This document shows positions 1 to 5,117 of a DNA stretch of 5,345 bases, in pieces. Every line of letters starts with the position of its first letter. The first letter of the stretch is position 1. The position numbers and the translations under genes were made by a program. Source of the stretch: Thermoleophilia bacterium (GTDB taxonomy: Bacteria > Actinomycetota > Thermoleophilia > RBG-16-64-13); assembly GCA_016929985.1 (NCBI GenBank), contig JAFGIH010000778.1:1-5345 (forward strand). The letters run 5' to 3'. Below the pieces are notes generated by a model. The model ran no database searches and had not been told where the DNA came from. It was given only the letters and a program-made list of their open reading frames with translations.

Positions 1-207
1 ATGGGACAGGCCACCTCCACCTTCTACATCTTCGGTGATACGGGGTTAGGCCTGGGGCCCCTGCTGTGCGGCCTACTCATCCCCTGGACCGGATACCGGG
101 GGATGTACGGGGTGATGGGTGGCCTCGCTGTAGTTTCGCTGGTTCTCTACCACCTGCTCCATGGGAGGCACGTGAGCCGGGTAGCAGCCGCTGTCGCCGC
201 CGACTGA
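1..207 (+). CDS. MFS transporter, C-terminal end (partial, 5' end outside window)
   Basis: These are the last 68 residues of a polytopic membrane protein, ending in TGA at 205-207. Two hydrophobic helices are visible, roughly residues 7-29 and 33-54, followed by a short polar and Ala-rich tail. The pattern G-x-A-T-S-T-F-Y ... D-T-G-L-G-L-G-P ... G-Y-R-G-M-Y is typical of helices 11 and 12 of major facilitator permeases, where the Asp-Gly-Gly-Gly segment opens helix 11 and the GYRGM(F/Y) turn leads into helix 12. The ATG at position 1 is therefore almost certainly an internal Met and not a start, because family members are usually about 400 residues long. It would work in the cytoplasmic membrane as a secondary transporter. 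The substrate cannot be inferred from this piece. It is convergent with the TRAP operon, so the two are not co-transcribed. Confidence 0.8.
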   Translation: MGQATSTFYIFGDTGLGLGPLLCGLLIPWTGYRGMYGVMGGLAVVSLVLYHLLHGRHVSRVAAAVAAD

Positions 208-285
208 GACCCCGCGACGCCCGTTCTTCCAGCAGAGCGCGCGCGGAAACCTACGGGTTACCGCTGGTCGTCGCGCACGCCGGAC
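208..285. terminator. Convergent intergenic gap with possible two-way terminator stem
   Basis: These 78 bases separate the stop codons of the MFS gene and dctM. Nested inverted repeats are present: CGCGACG (213-219) with CGTCGCG (269-275), and directly inside on the left arm CCCGT (220-224) with ACGGG (253-257), leaving an 11-base bulge on the right arm. TTCC (227-230) could also pair with GGAA (245-248). The structure would form in transcripts of either strand. There is no T-tract on either side, so it does not fit a classical intrinsic terminator. The call rests on position and pairing only, and chance pairing in GC-rich sequence is a real alternative. Confidence 0.25.
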
Positions 286-1590
286 TCAGCCCATCATGAA
301 GTCGGGCAAGAAGGTCGCGATCACCGGAAATGCGACCAACACCGCAACATGAACGAGGTCCGCCATGACGAAAGGTGTTGCTCCTCGGAACACCGTCCCC
401 ATAGGTACTTTGTCGGCTATCCCCTGGATCACGTAGAGGTTCATTCCCACCGGCGGTGTGATCAGACCGATCTCGGCGACCCGCACCACGATGATCCCGA
501 ACCAGATCGGGTGGAACCCCAACTCCTGGATCACCGGATAGAAGATCGGCAGTGTGACGAGGATCATGGCCATGGAGTCCATGAACATGCCGAGCACCAC
601 GTATATGATCATGATGATCAGCAGGATCCAATACCTACTGACGTCCATCCCCAGAAGGGAGTCGGACAGAGCCTGCGGCAGTCTGGTTACAGCCAGAAAG
701 TATCCGAAGATATTGGCTCCGAGCATGATGATGAAGATCATGGCGGATGTCTGGACCGAGTCGGTGAGGCTGTTCTTGAAACCGACCCAGGTGAGTTTCC
801 GCCTCAGTAGGGCGATCGCGAAGGCGCCGAAGGCGCCGACACCGGCAGCCTCTATGGGGGTGAAGAGACCGAAGTAGATGCCGCCGATGACGAGCGCGAA
901 CAGGATCAGCACGGCCCACGAGTGCCTGAGGGACTTGATCTTGCTCCAAATGGACATCTTTTGACCCGCAGGGCCTCTCTCTTTGAAGATCAGGCATATG
1001 GCGCCCACGACGACTATGTAGAAGAGCGCCTGCAGGATCCCCGGCAGGAAGCCGGCAAGGAATAGTCTGCCGATGGAGTTGCTTGTCAGCACTCCATAGA
1101 TGATCATGATCACGCTGGGAGGGATGAGGATGCCCAGAGTCCCTCCCGCAGCCAGCGTACCGGTACTCAGCCTGTCGTCGTAGCCGTGCTTCTTCATTTC
1201 CGGAAGAGCGATCTTGCCCATGGTGGCCGCGGTGGCGGTACTGGAGCCGCAGACCGCCCCGAAAGCAGCACATGCGGCTACGGTCGACATGGCCAGTCCA
1301 CCTCGGACCCGCCCGAACCAGGCACGGGCCGTGCCATACAGGTCTCCGCTCATCCCGGAATGGTAGGCGAAGTTGCCCATCAGAATGAAGAGCGGGATGA
1401 CGGTCAGACCGTAGTCCGCGAACGTCGAGTACGGCACGATCTTCAGGAGTCCCAGCGCCGAGTCGAACCCTGATATCACACCGAAACCGACGAAACCGAC
1501 CACGGCAAGAGCTACGCCGACCGGAACCCCCGTGAACAGGAGAGCGAAGAGAGCGACCATTCCGACGATGCCGATCTCAATCGGCGACAT
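286..1590 (-). CDS. dctM: TRAP transporter large permease subunit, DctM family
   Basis: This 434-residue integral membrane protein is the ion-coupled translocation subunit of a TRAP carrier. The family usually runs about 425-450 residues with 11-13 helices, so it looks complete. Family hallmarks are clear: FGAVCGSSTATAATMG at 110-125, LPEMKKHGYD at 129-138, GTLGILIPPS at 150-159, the GRLFLAGFLPG stretch near 174-184, GMFMDSMAMILVTLP at 334-348 and GLITPPVGMNLYVIQG at 375-390. Both halves carry the helical-hairpin plus (I/T)PP pattern expected of the elevator-type fold. I chose the ATG at 1590 over the in-frame start 57 bases upstream because GAGGAAGGTGA sits just before it and the protein then begins MSPIEIGIVG, as DctM proteins usually do; the extension is Arg-rich and lies inside dctQ. 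It overlaps the end of dctQ by 14 bases, which implies translational coupling. Confidence 0.96.
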   Translation of the reverse strand: MSPIEIGIVGMVALFALLFTGVPVGVALAVVGFVGFGVISGFDSALGLLKIVPYSTFADYGLTVIPLFILMGNFAYHSGMSGDLYGTARAWFGRVRGGLAMSTVAACAAFGAVCGSSTATAATMGKIALPEMKKHGYDDRLSTGTLAAGGTLGILIPPSVIMIIYGVLTSNSIGRLFLAGFLPGILQALFYIVVVGAICLIFKERGPAGQKMSIWSKIKSLRHSWAVLILFALVIGGIYFGLFTPIEAAGVGAFGAFAIALLRRKLTWVGFKNSLTDSVQTSAMIFIIMLGANIFGYFLAVTRLPQALSDSLLGMDVSRYWILLIIMIIYVVLGMFMDSMAMILVTLPIFYPVIQELGFHPIWFGIIVVRVAEIGLITPPVGMNLYVIQGIADKVPMGTVFRGATPFVMADLVHVAVLVAFPVIATFLPDFMMG

Positions 1591-2116
1591 CGGCGTCACC
1601 TTCCTCGCGACCGCGTACGGTCGCACGAGCCGAGTGAATGAGGTCACGCAGGAGCACGAGTCCGAAGACTACAAGGCAGATCGTGCAGACGATGACAAAG
1701 GGATACGCGGGCACAGAAGGTATGGTTGTAGATGTCACCCCTGATTCGATGAGCGACGCAGCGTACGCCGCTGTCTGCCAGACCATGAAGGCGATGAGAC
1801 CCAGACCGAGCAGGTACCCGAAGGTGTTCAGCCCTAGCTGTGCCCTCACGGGCAGCAATTGGGTAAACACATCTACCTTGATATGTTTCTTCCTGAGAGC
1901 GGTGAGGGCGAGGCCACTGGGGATCACTATCGCCATCATGTAGGACGACAGATCGTTGTCCCCTTTGATGGGGCTATCGAAGAAGTACCGGAGAGCGACA
2001 TCCACGAAGGTGAAGACCATCAACACCGCGAGGATGCCGCTCCCGATACCATAGAAGATGCTGGCGACCCGCTCGAGTATGACATCGAGCTTCTTGCCTA
2101 TGCGGGTCAAGAGCAC
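1577..2116 (-). CDS. dctQ: TRAP transporter small permease subunit, DctQ family
   Basis: This 179-residue protein has four predicted helices, near residues 21-45, 55-74, 97-121 and 137-157, the expected architecture of the small TRAP membrane subunit. It partners DctM and helps dock the binding protein. Recognisable family features are FTFVDVALRYFFDSP at 35-49, the Gly/Asp-rich loop before DLSSYMMA at 55-62, the basic KKHIKVDVF at 76-84, and VPAYPFV at 135-141, just before helix 4. The start is GTG at 2116, with AGGG (2124-2127) seven bases upstream. A TTG two codons later is a possible alternative. The charged C-terminal tail (residues 165-179) overlaps the start of dctM and contains its ribosome binding site. 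Length and motifs look intact. Confidence 0.93.
   Translation of the reverse strand: MLLTRIGKKLDVILERVASIFYGIGSGILAVLMVFTFVDVALRYFFDSPIKGDNDLSSYMMAIVIPSGLALTALRKKHIKVDVFTQLLPVRAQLGLNTFGYLLGLGLIAFMVWQTAAYAASLIESGVTSTTIPSVPAYPFVIVCTICLVVFGLVLLRDLIHSARATVRGREEGDADVAD
1596..1606 (-). promoter_or_regulatory. Ribosome binding site of dctM, inside dctQ
   Basis: On the - strand this reads GAGGAAGGTGA and ends five bases before the ATG at 1590. The AAGGTGA part matches the anti-Shine-Dalgarno complement well. It decides the dctM start against the upstream in-frame ATG at 1647, and its position within dctQ fits coupled translation of the two membrane subunits. Confidence 0.75.
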
Positions 2117-2176
2117 GCCGGTACCCTGTTTTGGTCGGCTACAGTGCTTTGGCTATTCGGCCGAGGTCCTTGTCGT
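2117..2176 (-). other. dctP-dctQ spacer with small stem-loop
   Basis: This 60-base gap is the only real gap inside the TRAP operon. On the transcribed strand TCGGC (2160-2164) can pair with GCCGA (2135-2139), and there are competing short pairings such as the palindrome TCGGCCGA at 2157-2164. The RBS of dctQ (AGGG, 2124-2127) follows the stem. A stem here could stabilise the upstream dctP message or lower read-through, so that binding protein outnumbers permease, but five base pairs with a 20-base loop is weak support. Confidence 0.3.
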
Positions 2177-3361
2177 CTACTGCCCGGGTACTCCGTTCTC
2201 GATCAGCTCAAGACACCTGTCGAGAATGGCCTGGGCGTCCGTGTGACCGGCGGCCTCCATGTCGGCTACCCACGCTGCCCACAGCGGCTCGCCGTAAGGC
2301 TCCTTCCACACGGTCTCGATCTCATCGTCCGTGAATTCGATGTACTCGAGATCGTAGCCCTCGTCCTTTGCGATCTGCGGTATCGCCGTGGCGGCCGTGT
2401 CGAACATGTTGTGGCCCCACAACTTGGCGCCTACCATCCCGCTCACACTCTCGATATCGGCCTGGACATCGGCAGGTAGACCGTTCCAGCTGTCGTTGTT
2501 GAAGCAGACTCCGAACAGAGCCGCGTGGAACGGAACCATGGTCAGGTACTTGCCGACTTCATAGTGCCGGAACGAATACAGCGATTCCCAGTTGGTCAAG
2601 ATACCGTCGAGAGTGCCCGTCTGAAGAGCCTGATAGGTGTCGGGCATCGGCATGCTCACGGCAACGCCGCCAAGAGCCTCCACCAGATTGGTAGGTGGTC
2701 CACCGACGGCACGGATCTTGAGGCCCGCGACATCTGCAGGAGTGCGCACGGCCTTGTTGGTGGTCAGCAGCCAATACGGCGTGGAACCCCACAGGATCGA
2801 CACATGATTATCTGCGAACTGCTCGGAGATCGACGGGAACTCAGTGTAGAGCTGCCACACCACTTCGCTCGCTTGTTCGGCACTATCGAAGGGCATGAAC
2901 GGCAGCGTCACCACCTCGGCGAGTGGAGCCAGATCGGCCCAGTACTGGAACATCAACCAGGACAGATCTGCTATGCCGGCCTTGAGGCTCTCCCAAGCCT
3001 CCCCGCCCTTGTAGAGAGTCTGGCCGAAATACCGCTCGATCTCGACCTGGCCGCCGGTGGCAGCCTCGACCATATCCAGCCACGGGTTGGCGGCTTCCGC
3101 GCCCACCCAACCGGTCTCAGCGTTCTGGTCGCCGTACTTGAGCTTGATAGGCTCGCCGGTGAATTCTGTGGTGGGCGTGGCCGTGGTCTCGGTGGTGACG
3201 GCCGTCGTCATGGTGCTTTCGGCTGTGGTTTCCGTGCCGTCCTGAGGAGCAGTGGTAGTCGTCTCTTCATCTCCACCACAGCCGGCGACCACCACCCCAA
3301 AAACGAGGATCAGCACCACGACCAGTGCCACTGGAAGCATTGACGGTGTACGACGTTTCAT
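2177..3361 (-). CDS. dctP: TRAP transporter substrate-binding lipoprotein, DctP family
   Basis: This 394-residue extracytoplasmic binding protein captures the substrate for DctQM. The N-terminus is a lipoprotein signal: basic MKRR, a hydrophobic stretch at about 8-27, and lipobox VAGC with Cys28 as the lipidation site. Residues 34-68 form a linker with 18 Thr in 35 positions, and the binding domain starts near 71 (PIKLKYG). Family features are GLKIRAVGGPPTNLVEALGG at 213-232, where Arg217 is at the position of the conserved Arg that salt-bridges a substrate carboxylate; DTYQALQTGTLDG at 241-253; and a NNDSWNGLPADVQADI segment at 288-303, which is a typical TRAP binding-protein motif. The ATG at 3361 is preceded by AGGAAGGGG; a longer in-frame reading to 3565 adds a non-signal, Ser/Arg-rich stretch and is rejected. 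It is first in the operon. The likely ligand is an organic acid, but this is not resolvable here. Confidence 0.94.
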   Translation of the reverse strand: MKRRTPSMLPVALVVVLILVFGVVVAGCGGDEETTTTAPQDGTETTAESTMTTAVTTETTATPTTEFTGEPIKLKYGDQNAETGWVGAEAANPWLDMVEAATGGQVEIERYFGQTLYKGGEAWESLKAGIADLSWLMFQYWADLAPLAEVVTLPFMPFDSAEQASEVVWQLYTEFPSISEQFADNHVSILWGSTPYWLLTTNKAVRTPADVAGLKIRAVGGPPTNLVEALGGVAVSMPMPDTYQALQTGTLDGILTNWESLYSFRHYEVGKYLTMVPFHAALFGVCFNNDSWNGLPADVQADIESVSGMVGAKLWGHNMFDTAATAIPQIAKDEGYDLEYIEFTDDEIETVWKEPYGEPLWAAWVADMEAAGHTDAQAILDRCLELIENGVPGQ

Positions 3362-3369
3362 CAGAGACA

Positions 3370-3378
3370 CCCCTTCCT
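3370..3378 (-). promoter_or_regulatory. Ribosome binding site of dctP
   Basis: On the - strand AGGAAGGGG ends eight bases before the ATG at 3361. This purine-rich block, together with the lipoprotein signal peptide that begins exactly there, fixes the dctP start. The 8-base palindrome ATCGCGAT (3381-3388) lies just upstream. Confidence 0.7.
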
Positions 3379-3390
3379 GAATCGCGATCT

Positions 3391-3405
3391 GGGAGACTTC
3401 CTCCC
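3391..3405 (-). promoter_or_regulatory. Short hairpin in dctP leader, upstream of RBS
   Basis: In the transcribed strand GGGAG (3401-3405), a GAAGT loop and CTCCC (3391-3395) form a compact five-pair hairpin ending 12 bases before the dctP RBS. The left arm is itself purine-rich and resembles a Shine-Dalgarno sequence, though no start codon follows it at a suitable distance. It could affect leader stability or ribosome access. No known riboswitch class is recognised. Confidence 0.25.
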
Positions 3406-3485
3406 CGCTAACCCGGCAAGCGACTGCTCCAGAACCTCGGCCGCCTATGCAGACGAAGAACAAGAACGCAGACTCGCTTTTCTCA

Positions 3486-3514
3486 AAGATACAGGTCCGT
3501 GGTCTCCCAGTCAA
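3486..3514 (-). promoter_or_regulatory. Probable sigma-70-type promoter of the dctPQM operon
   Basis: On the - strand there is a -35 box TTGACT (3509-3514), a spacer of exactly 17 bases, and a -10 box TATCTT (3486-3491). Each hexamer differs from the housekeeping consensus at one or two positions. Transcription would start at about 3478-3480, in a short A-run, giving a leader of roughly 118 bases before dctP. It is the best promoter match I found in the gap. The -35 box overlaps the palindrome CAAAC-C-GTTTG (3512-3522), a candidate regulator site. Confidence 0.6.
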
Positions 3515-3539
3515 ACCGTTTGTTGCGGAAGCCGTTCGG

Positions 3540-3557
3540 GACGAGTGGAAGCTCGTC
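3540..3557. promoter_or_regulatory. Inverted repeat GACGAG-N6-CTCGTC, possible operator
   Basis: Perfect six-base arms (3540-3545 and 3552-3557) flank a six-base centre, with the midpoint about 70 bases upstream of the predicted transcription start of dctP. That spacing would suit an activator. No specific regulator family can be named from the half-site, and no regulator gene is in the window. Confidence 0.3.
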
Positions 3558-3575
3558 GGTCTCACTCACAACCTG

Positions 3576-3589
3576 CTGAAGCTGTTCAG
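3576..3589. promoter_or_regulatory. Inverted repeat CTGAA-N4-TTCAG, possible operator
   Basis: This is a compact 14-base dyad with five-base arms and a four-base centre, about 20 bases upstream of the GACGAG dyad. It does not match the Gram-positive SOS box, which needs GAAC-N4-GTTC. Small dyads of this size are expected by chance in 500 bases, so support is weak. Confidence 0.2.
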
Positions 3590-3791
3590 AGCCAGGCGAC
3601 CCTCAAGCCGACCCAGAGAGGGGAGTCAAACCGGAATACTCGGGCCACGAGCCTGCTGTCCCCGCCTGTTGCCCTGCTTTCATCCCCACTTAGCCGACTC
3701 GGTGGCTGTTCCGGCTGTGATGACCCGTCCGTCTGTCCGATCGAGCGTGATTGCCCGACACGCGCCTAGCAGGCTGCCGAACAATGACGCT

Positions 3792-3817
3792 GCGCGACCG
3801 AGGACGCGGTCTCGCGC
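3792..3817 (-). terminator. GC-rich hairpin downstream of ABC permease, weak terminator candidate
   Basis: On the transcribed strand GCGC (3814-3817) and GACCG (3807-3811), with a two-base bulge between them, pair with CGGTC (3796-3800) and GCGC (3792-3795) around a six-base loop, giving nine pairs. It begins 47 bases after the permease stop codon. It is not followed by a T-tract, so if the transcript ends here it may be by a Rho-dependent route or processing. Confidence 0.3.
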
Positions 3818-3863
3818 CGGTCAGCGAGCCCTGGTGGCCGTGGCTTCGTTGTTCAGCAGCCTC

Positions 3864-5117
3864 CTAGCCCCGGAGGGCCGCCCACAGATTGTGCCGGCTG
3901 AAGTTCTGTCCACGCATGAAGATGGCCGCCCGGAACACGCGGGCGGACATCCAGAGCACAATGAGAGAGAGCGCCGCCACGCCCGCAAGAGCAGCCGCTA
4001 CCTGCCAGGCGGCCATGTCTCCGCCGGCGCTGATCCGCAGCAACACTCCGGTGGGCGCGAACAGGGGGATGTACGAGAGAAGTTCCGCGGCCAGCCCGTC
4101 CGGCTGAACCATCAGCAGCCCCGAGAACCAGAAGGGAGCGAAGCCCAGCACAGGGATCCAGCCGCCCAACCGTCCGGCCTCCCGGGTCGACGGAGCCACC
4201 GCCGCCACGAAGATGGCCAGGGTAGCTGTGAGCAAATACCCCACCACGAAGCTCGCGATGATCGTCACCCACAGACCCGCGGGTATCACAAGACCGCCAC
4301 CGCCTGTGATCTCCGAGAGCATCACCGGCACTGTGAGCGCGGCGGCGATGATCCACACCGCCGCCTGCACCAAGCCCACCGTGACCAGCGCAAGGAGCTT
4401 GCCTCCCATGATCGAGAGCGGCGAGGCCGAGGTGATCATCACTTCGACCAGTCGGCTCTCTTTCTCTTCGGCCACGCTCTGCATCATGTAACTGAACCCC
4501 ACCGCCAGACCCATCCCCAGGAGGGCGGCGAACAGTATGGGCACCAGCATCCCGCCCACCTCCTCAGCCAGGGGGGTCAGGTCGGCCAGGGTGCCGTCCT
4601 CTTCCACACGGAAGTTCTTGAACTCCGCCGGAGCGAGGATACGGGCGGTCACAAGGGGATCCACTTGCCCGGGTACGAGAGCATGCGTCAGAAGAGCGCG
4701 GAAGACGGCTTCGTCGCCGGGATTGGAGGGGAACCGACCCTGGAACTGGGCGTATTGTTCCACCGAGCCTGACTGCAGATAATCCGCGGGGATCACATAG
4801 AGCGTATCGATCGCACCCGCAGCCACGACTTCCAGACCGGCAGCGAGCGACTCGTAGCCTATGGGGCCATTCTCTCCCTCGAGGCCGGCAAAGAGTCCGC
4901 TCTCGTCCACGAAGCCCAAGCGCCGGAGATCCTCTCCGGCCGGAGCCTCACCGGCATCGTCACCGCCCTGGAGGGCAGGCACCAGCAGCATGGCCAGCAC
5001 CAACAGGACCACGATCACCGCCGTGAAGATGACATACCAGCGGCTGCGCAGGTGTACCCGCAGCTCCTCCGCGAAGATGACCCAGGTGCTCGACGCCGAC
5101 CTAGACCGTGCGCGCAC
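3864..5117 (-). CDS. ABC-2 type exporter permease, NatB-like
   Basis: This 417-residue membrane protein is probably the permease half of an ABC exporter. One helix lies at about 28-48, followed by an extracytoplasmic domain of about 140 residues (50-189) and then five or so further helices near 190-212, 238-263, 283-308, 320-337 and 373-393. The segment EEKESRLVEVMITSASPLSIMGGK (about 217-240) is the signature of the ABC-2/NatB permease family: a cytoplasmic coupling stretch after the second helix. The C-terminus (VFRAAIFMRGQNFS, about 394-407) is the usual family ending. GTG at 5117 is the start, with AGGAGGTG just upstream. It overlaps the ATPase gene by 17 bases, so the two are translationally coupled. 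NatAB proper exports sodium, but relatives export drugs, peptides or lipids; the substrate here is open. The gene looks complete. Confidence 0.9.
   Translation of the reverse strand: MRARSRSASSTWVIFAEELRVHLRSRWYVIFTAVIVVLLVLAMLLVPALQGGDDAGEAPAGEDLRRLGFVDESGLFAGLEGENGPIGYESLAAGLEVVAAGAIDTLYVIPADYLQSGSVEQYAQFQGRFPSNPGDEAVFRALLTHALVPGQVDPLVTARILAPAEFKNFRVEEDGTLADLTPLAEEVGGMLVPILFAALLGMGLAVGFSYMMQSVAEEKESRLVEVMITSASPLSIMGGKLLALVTVGLVQAAVWIIAAALTVPVMLSEITGGGGLVIPAGLWVTIIASFVVGYLLTATLAIFVAAVAPSTREAGRLGGWIPVLGFAPFWFSGLLMVQPDGLAAELLSYIPLFAPTGVLLRISAGGDMAAWQVAAALAGVAALSLIVLWMSARVFRAAIFMRGQNFSRHNLWAALRG

Larger units (their letters stand above)
3509..3633 (-). repeat. Direct repeat CGGTTTGACT, two copies
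   Basis: The ten bases CGGTTTGACT (- strand) occur at 3509-3518, where they include the -35 box, and again at 3624-3633, 115 bases upstream. Each copy is preceded in the same order by CCCGA and TTCCG, although the spacings differ between copies. The upstream copy has no usable -10 box 17 bases downstream (TTGAGG), so it is unlikely to be a second promoter of the same kind. It may be a repeated regulator site or the trace of a small duplication. Confidence 0.4.
3362..3863. other. Intergenic region between TRAP and ABC operons, no gene seen
   Basis: This roughly 500-base stretch has no convincing coding frame on either strand. The reading frames that cross it have poor ribosome binding sites and compositions rich in Arg, Ser, Pro or His without domain pattern. 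It must hold the 3' end of the ABC transcript and the promoter and leader of dctP. Visible elements are the promoter at 3486-3514, the dctP RBS, a short leader hairpin at 3391-3405, inverted repeats at 3540-3557 and 3576-3589, a 10-base direct repeat (3509-3518 and 3624-3633) and a GC-rich hairpin at 3792-3817. About 3640-3790 shows nothing I can assign. Confidence 0.7.

Noticed and set aside
1..3. ATG at the first base as the start of a 68-residue protein
   Set aside because: The residues match helices 11-12 of a full-length MFS permease, so this Met is internal and the gene is cut by the window edge.
349..810. Open frame of 153 codons on the + strand opposite dctM, rich in His and Asp
   Set aside because: The His/Asp bias is the reverse complement of membrane-protein codons for Met, Ile and Val. 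It is a shadow of dctM.
1591..1647. N-terminal extension of dctM to an in-frame ATG at 1647
   Set aside because: It adds 19 Arg-rich residues that lie wholly inside dctQ. The ATG at 1590 has a strong RBS and gives the usual family N-terminus.
2525..3343. Open frame of 272 codons on the + strand opposite dctP
   Set aside because: It mirrors the coding frame of a well-supported DctP; its composition is mixed and it shows no recognisable domain or signal.
3389..3510. Nine-base inverted repeat CTGGGAGAC (3389-3397) and GTCTCCCAG (3502-3510)
   Set aside because: The distal arm lies upstream of the predicted transcription start, so it cannot form an mRNA stem. One such nine-base match is roughly what chance gives in a 500-base region.
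3362..3565. N-terminal extension of dctP to an in-frame start at 3565
   Set aside because: It would bury the lipoprotein signal peptide 68 residues inside the protein, ignore the strong RBS at 3370-3378 and run through the promoter.
3545..3769. Small + strand open frame of 74 codons in the intergenic region
   Set aside because: Low-information Ser/Arg/Pro composition, no convincing RBS and no domain; it overlaps the promoter-proximal elements of dctP.
3447..4772. Open frame of 441 codons on the + strand, starting in the intergenic region and running antisense through the ABC permease
   Set aside because: The product is dominated by His, Arg, Gly, Asp and Pro with no helices or domain pattern, there is no RBS of note at its ATG, and it lies opposite a clear membrane protein gene. 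It is a GC-driven mirror frame.
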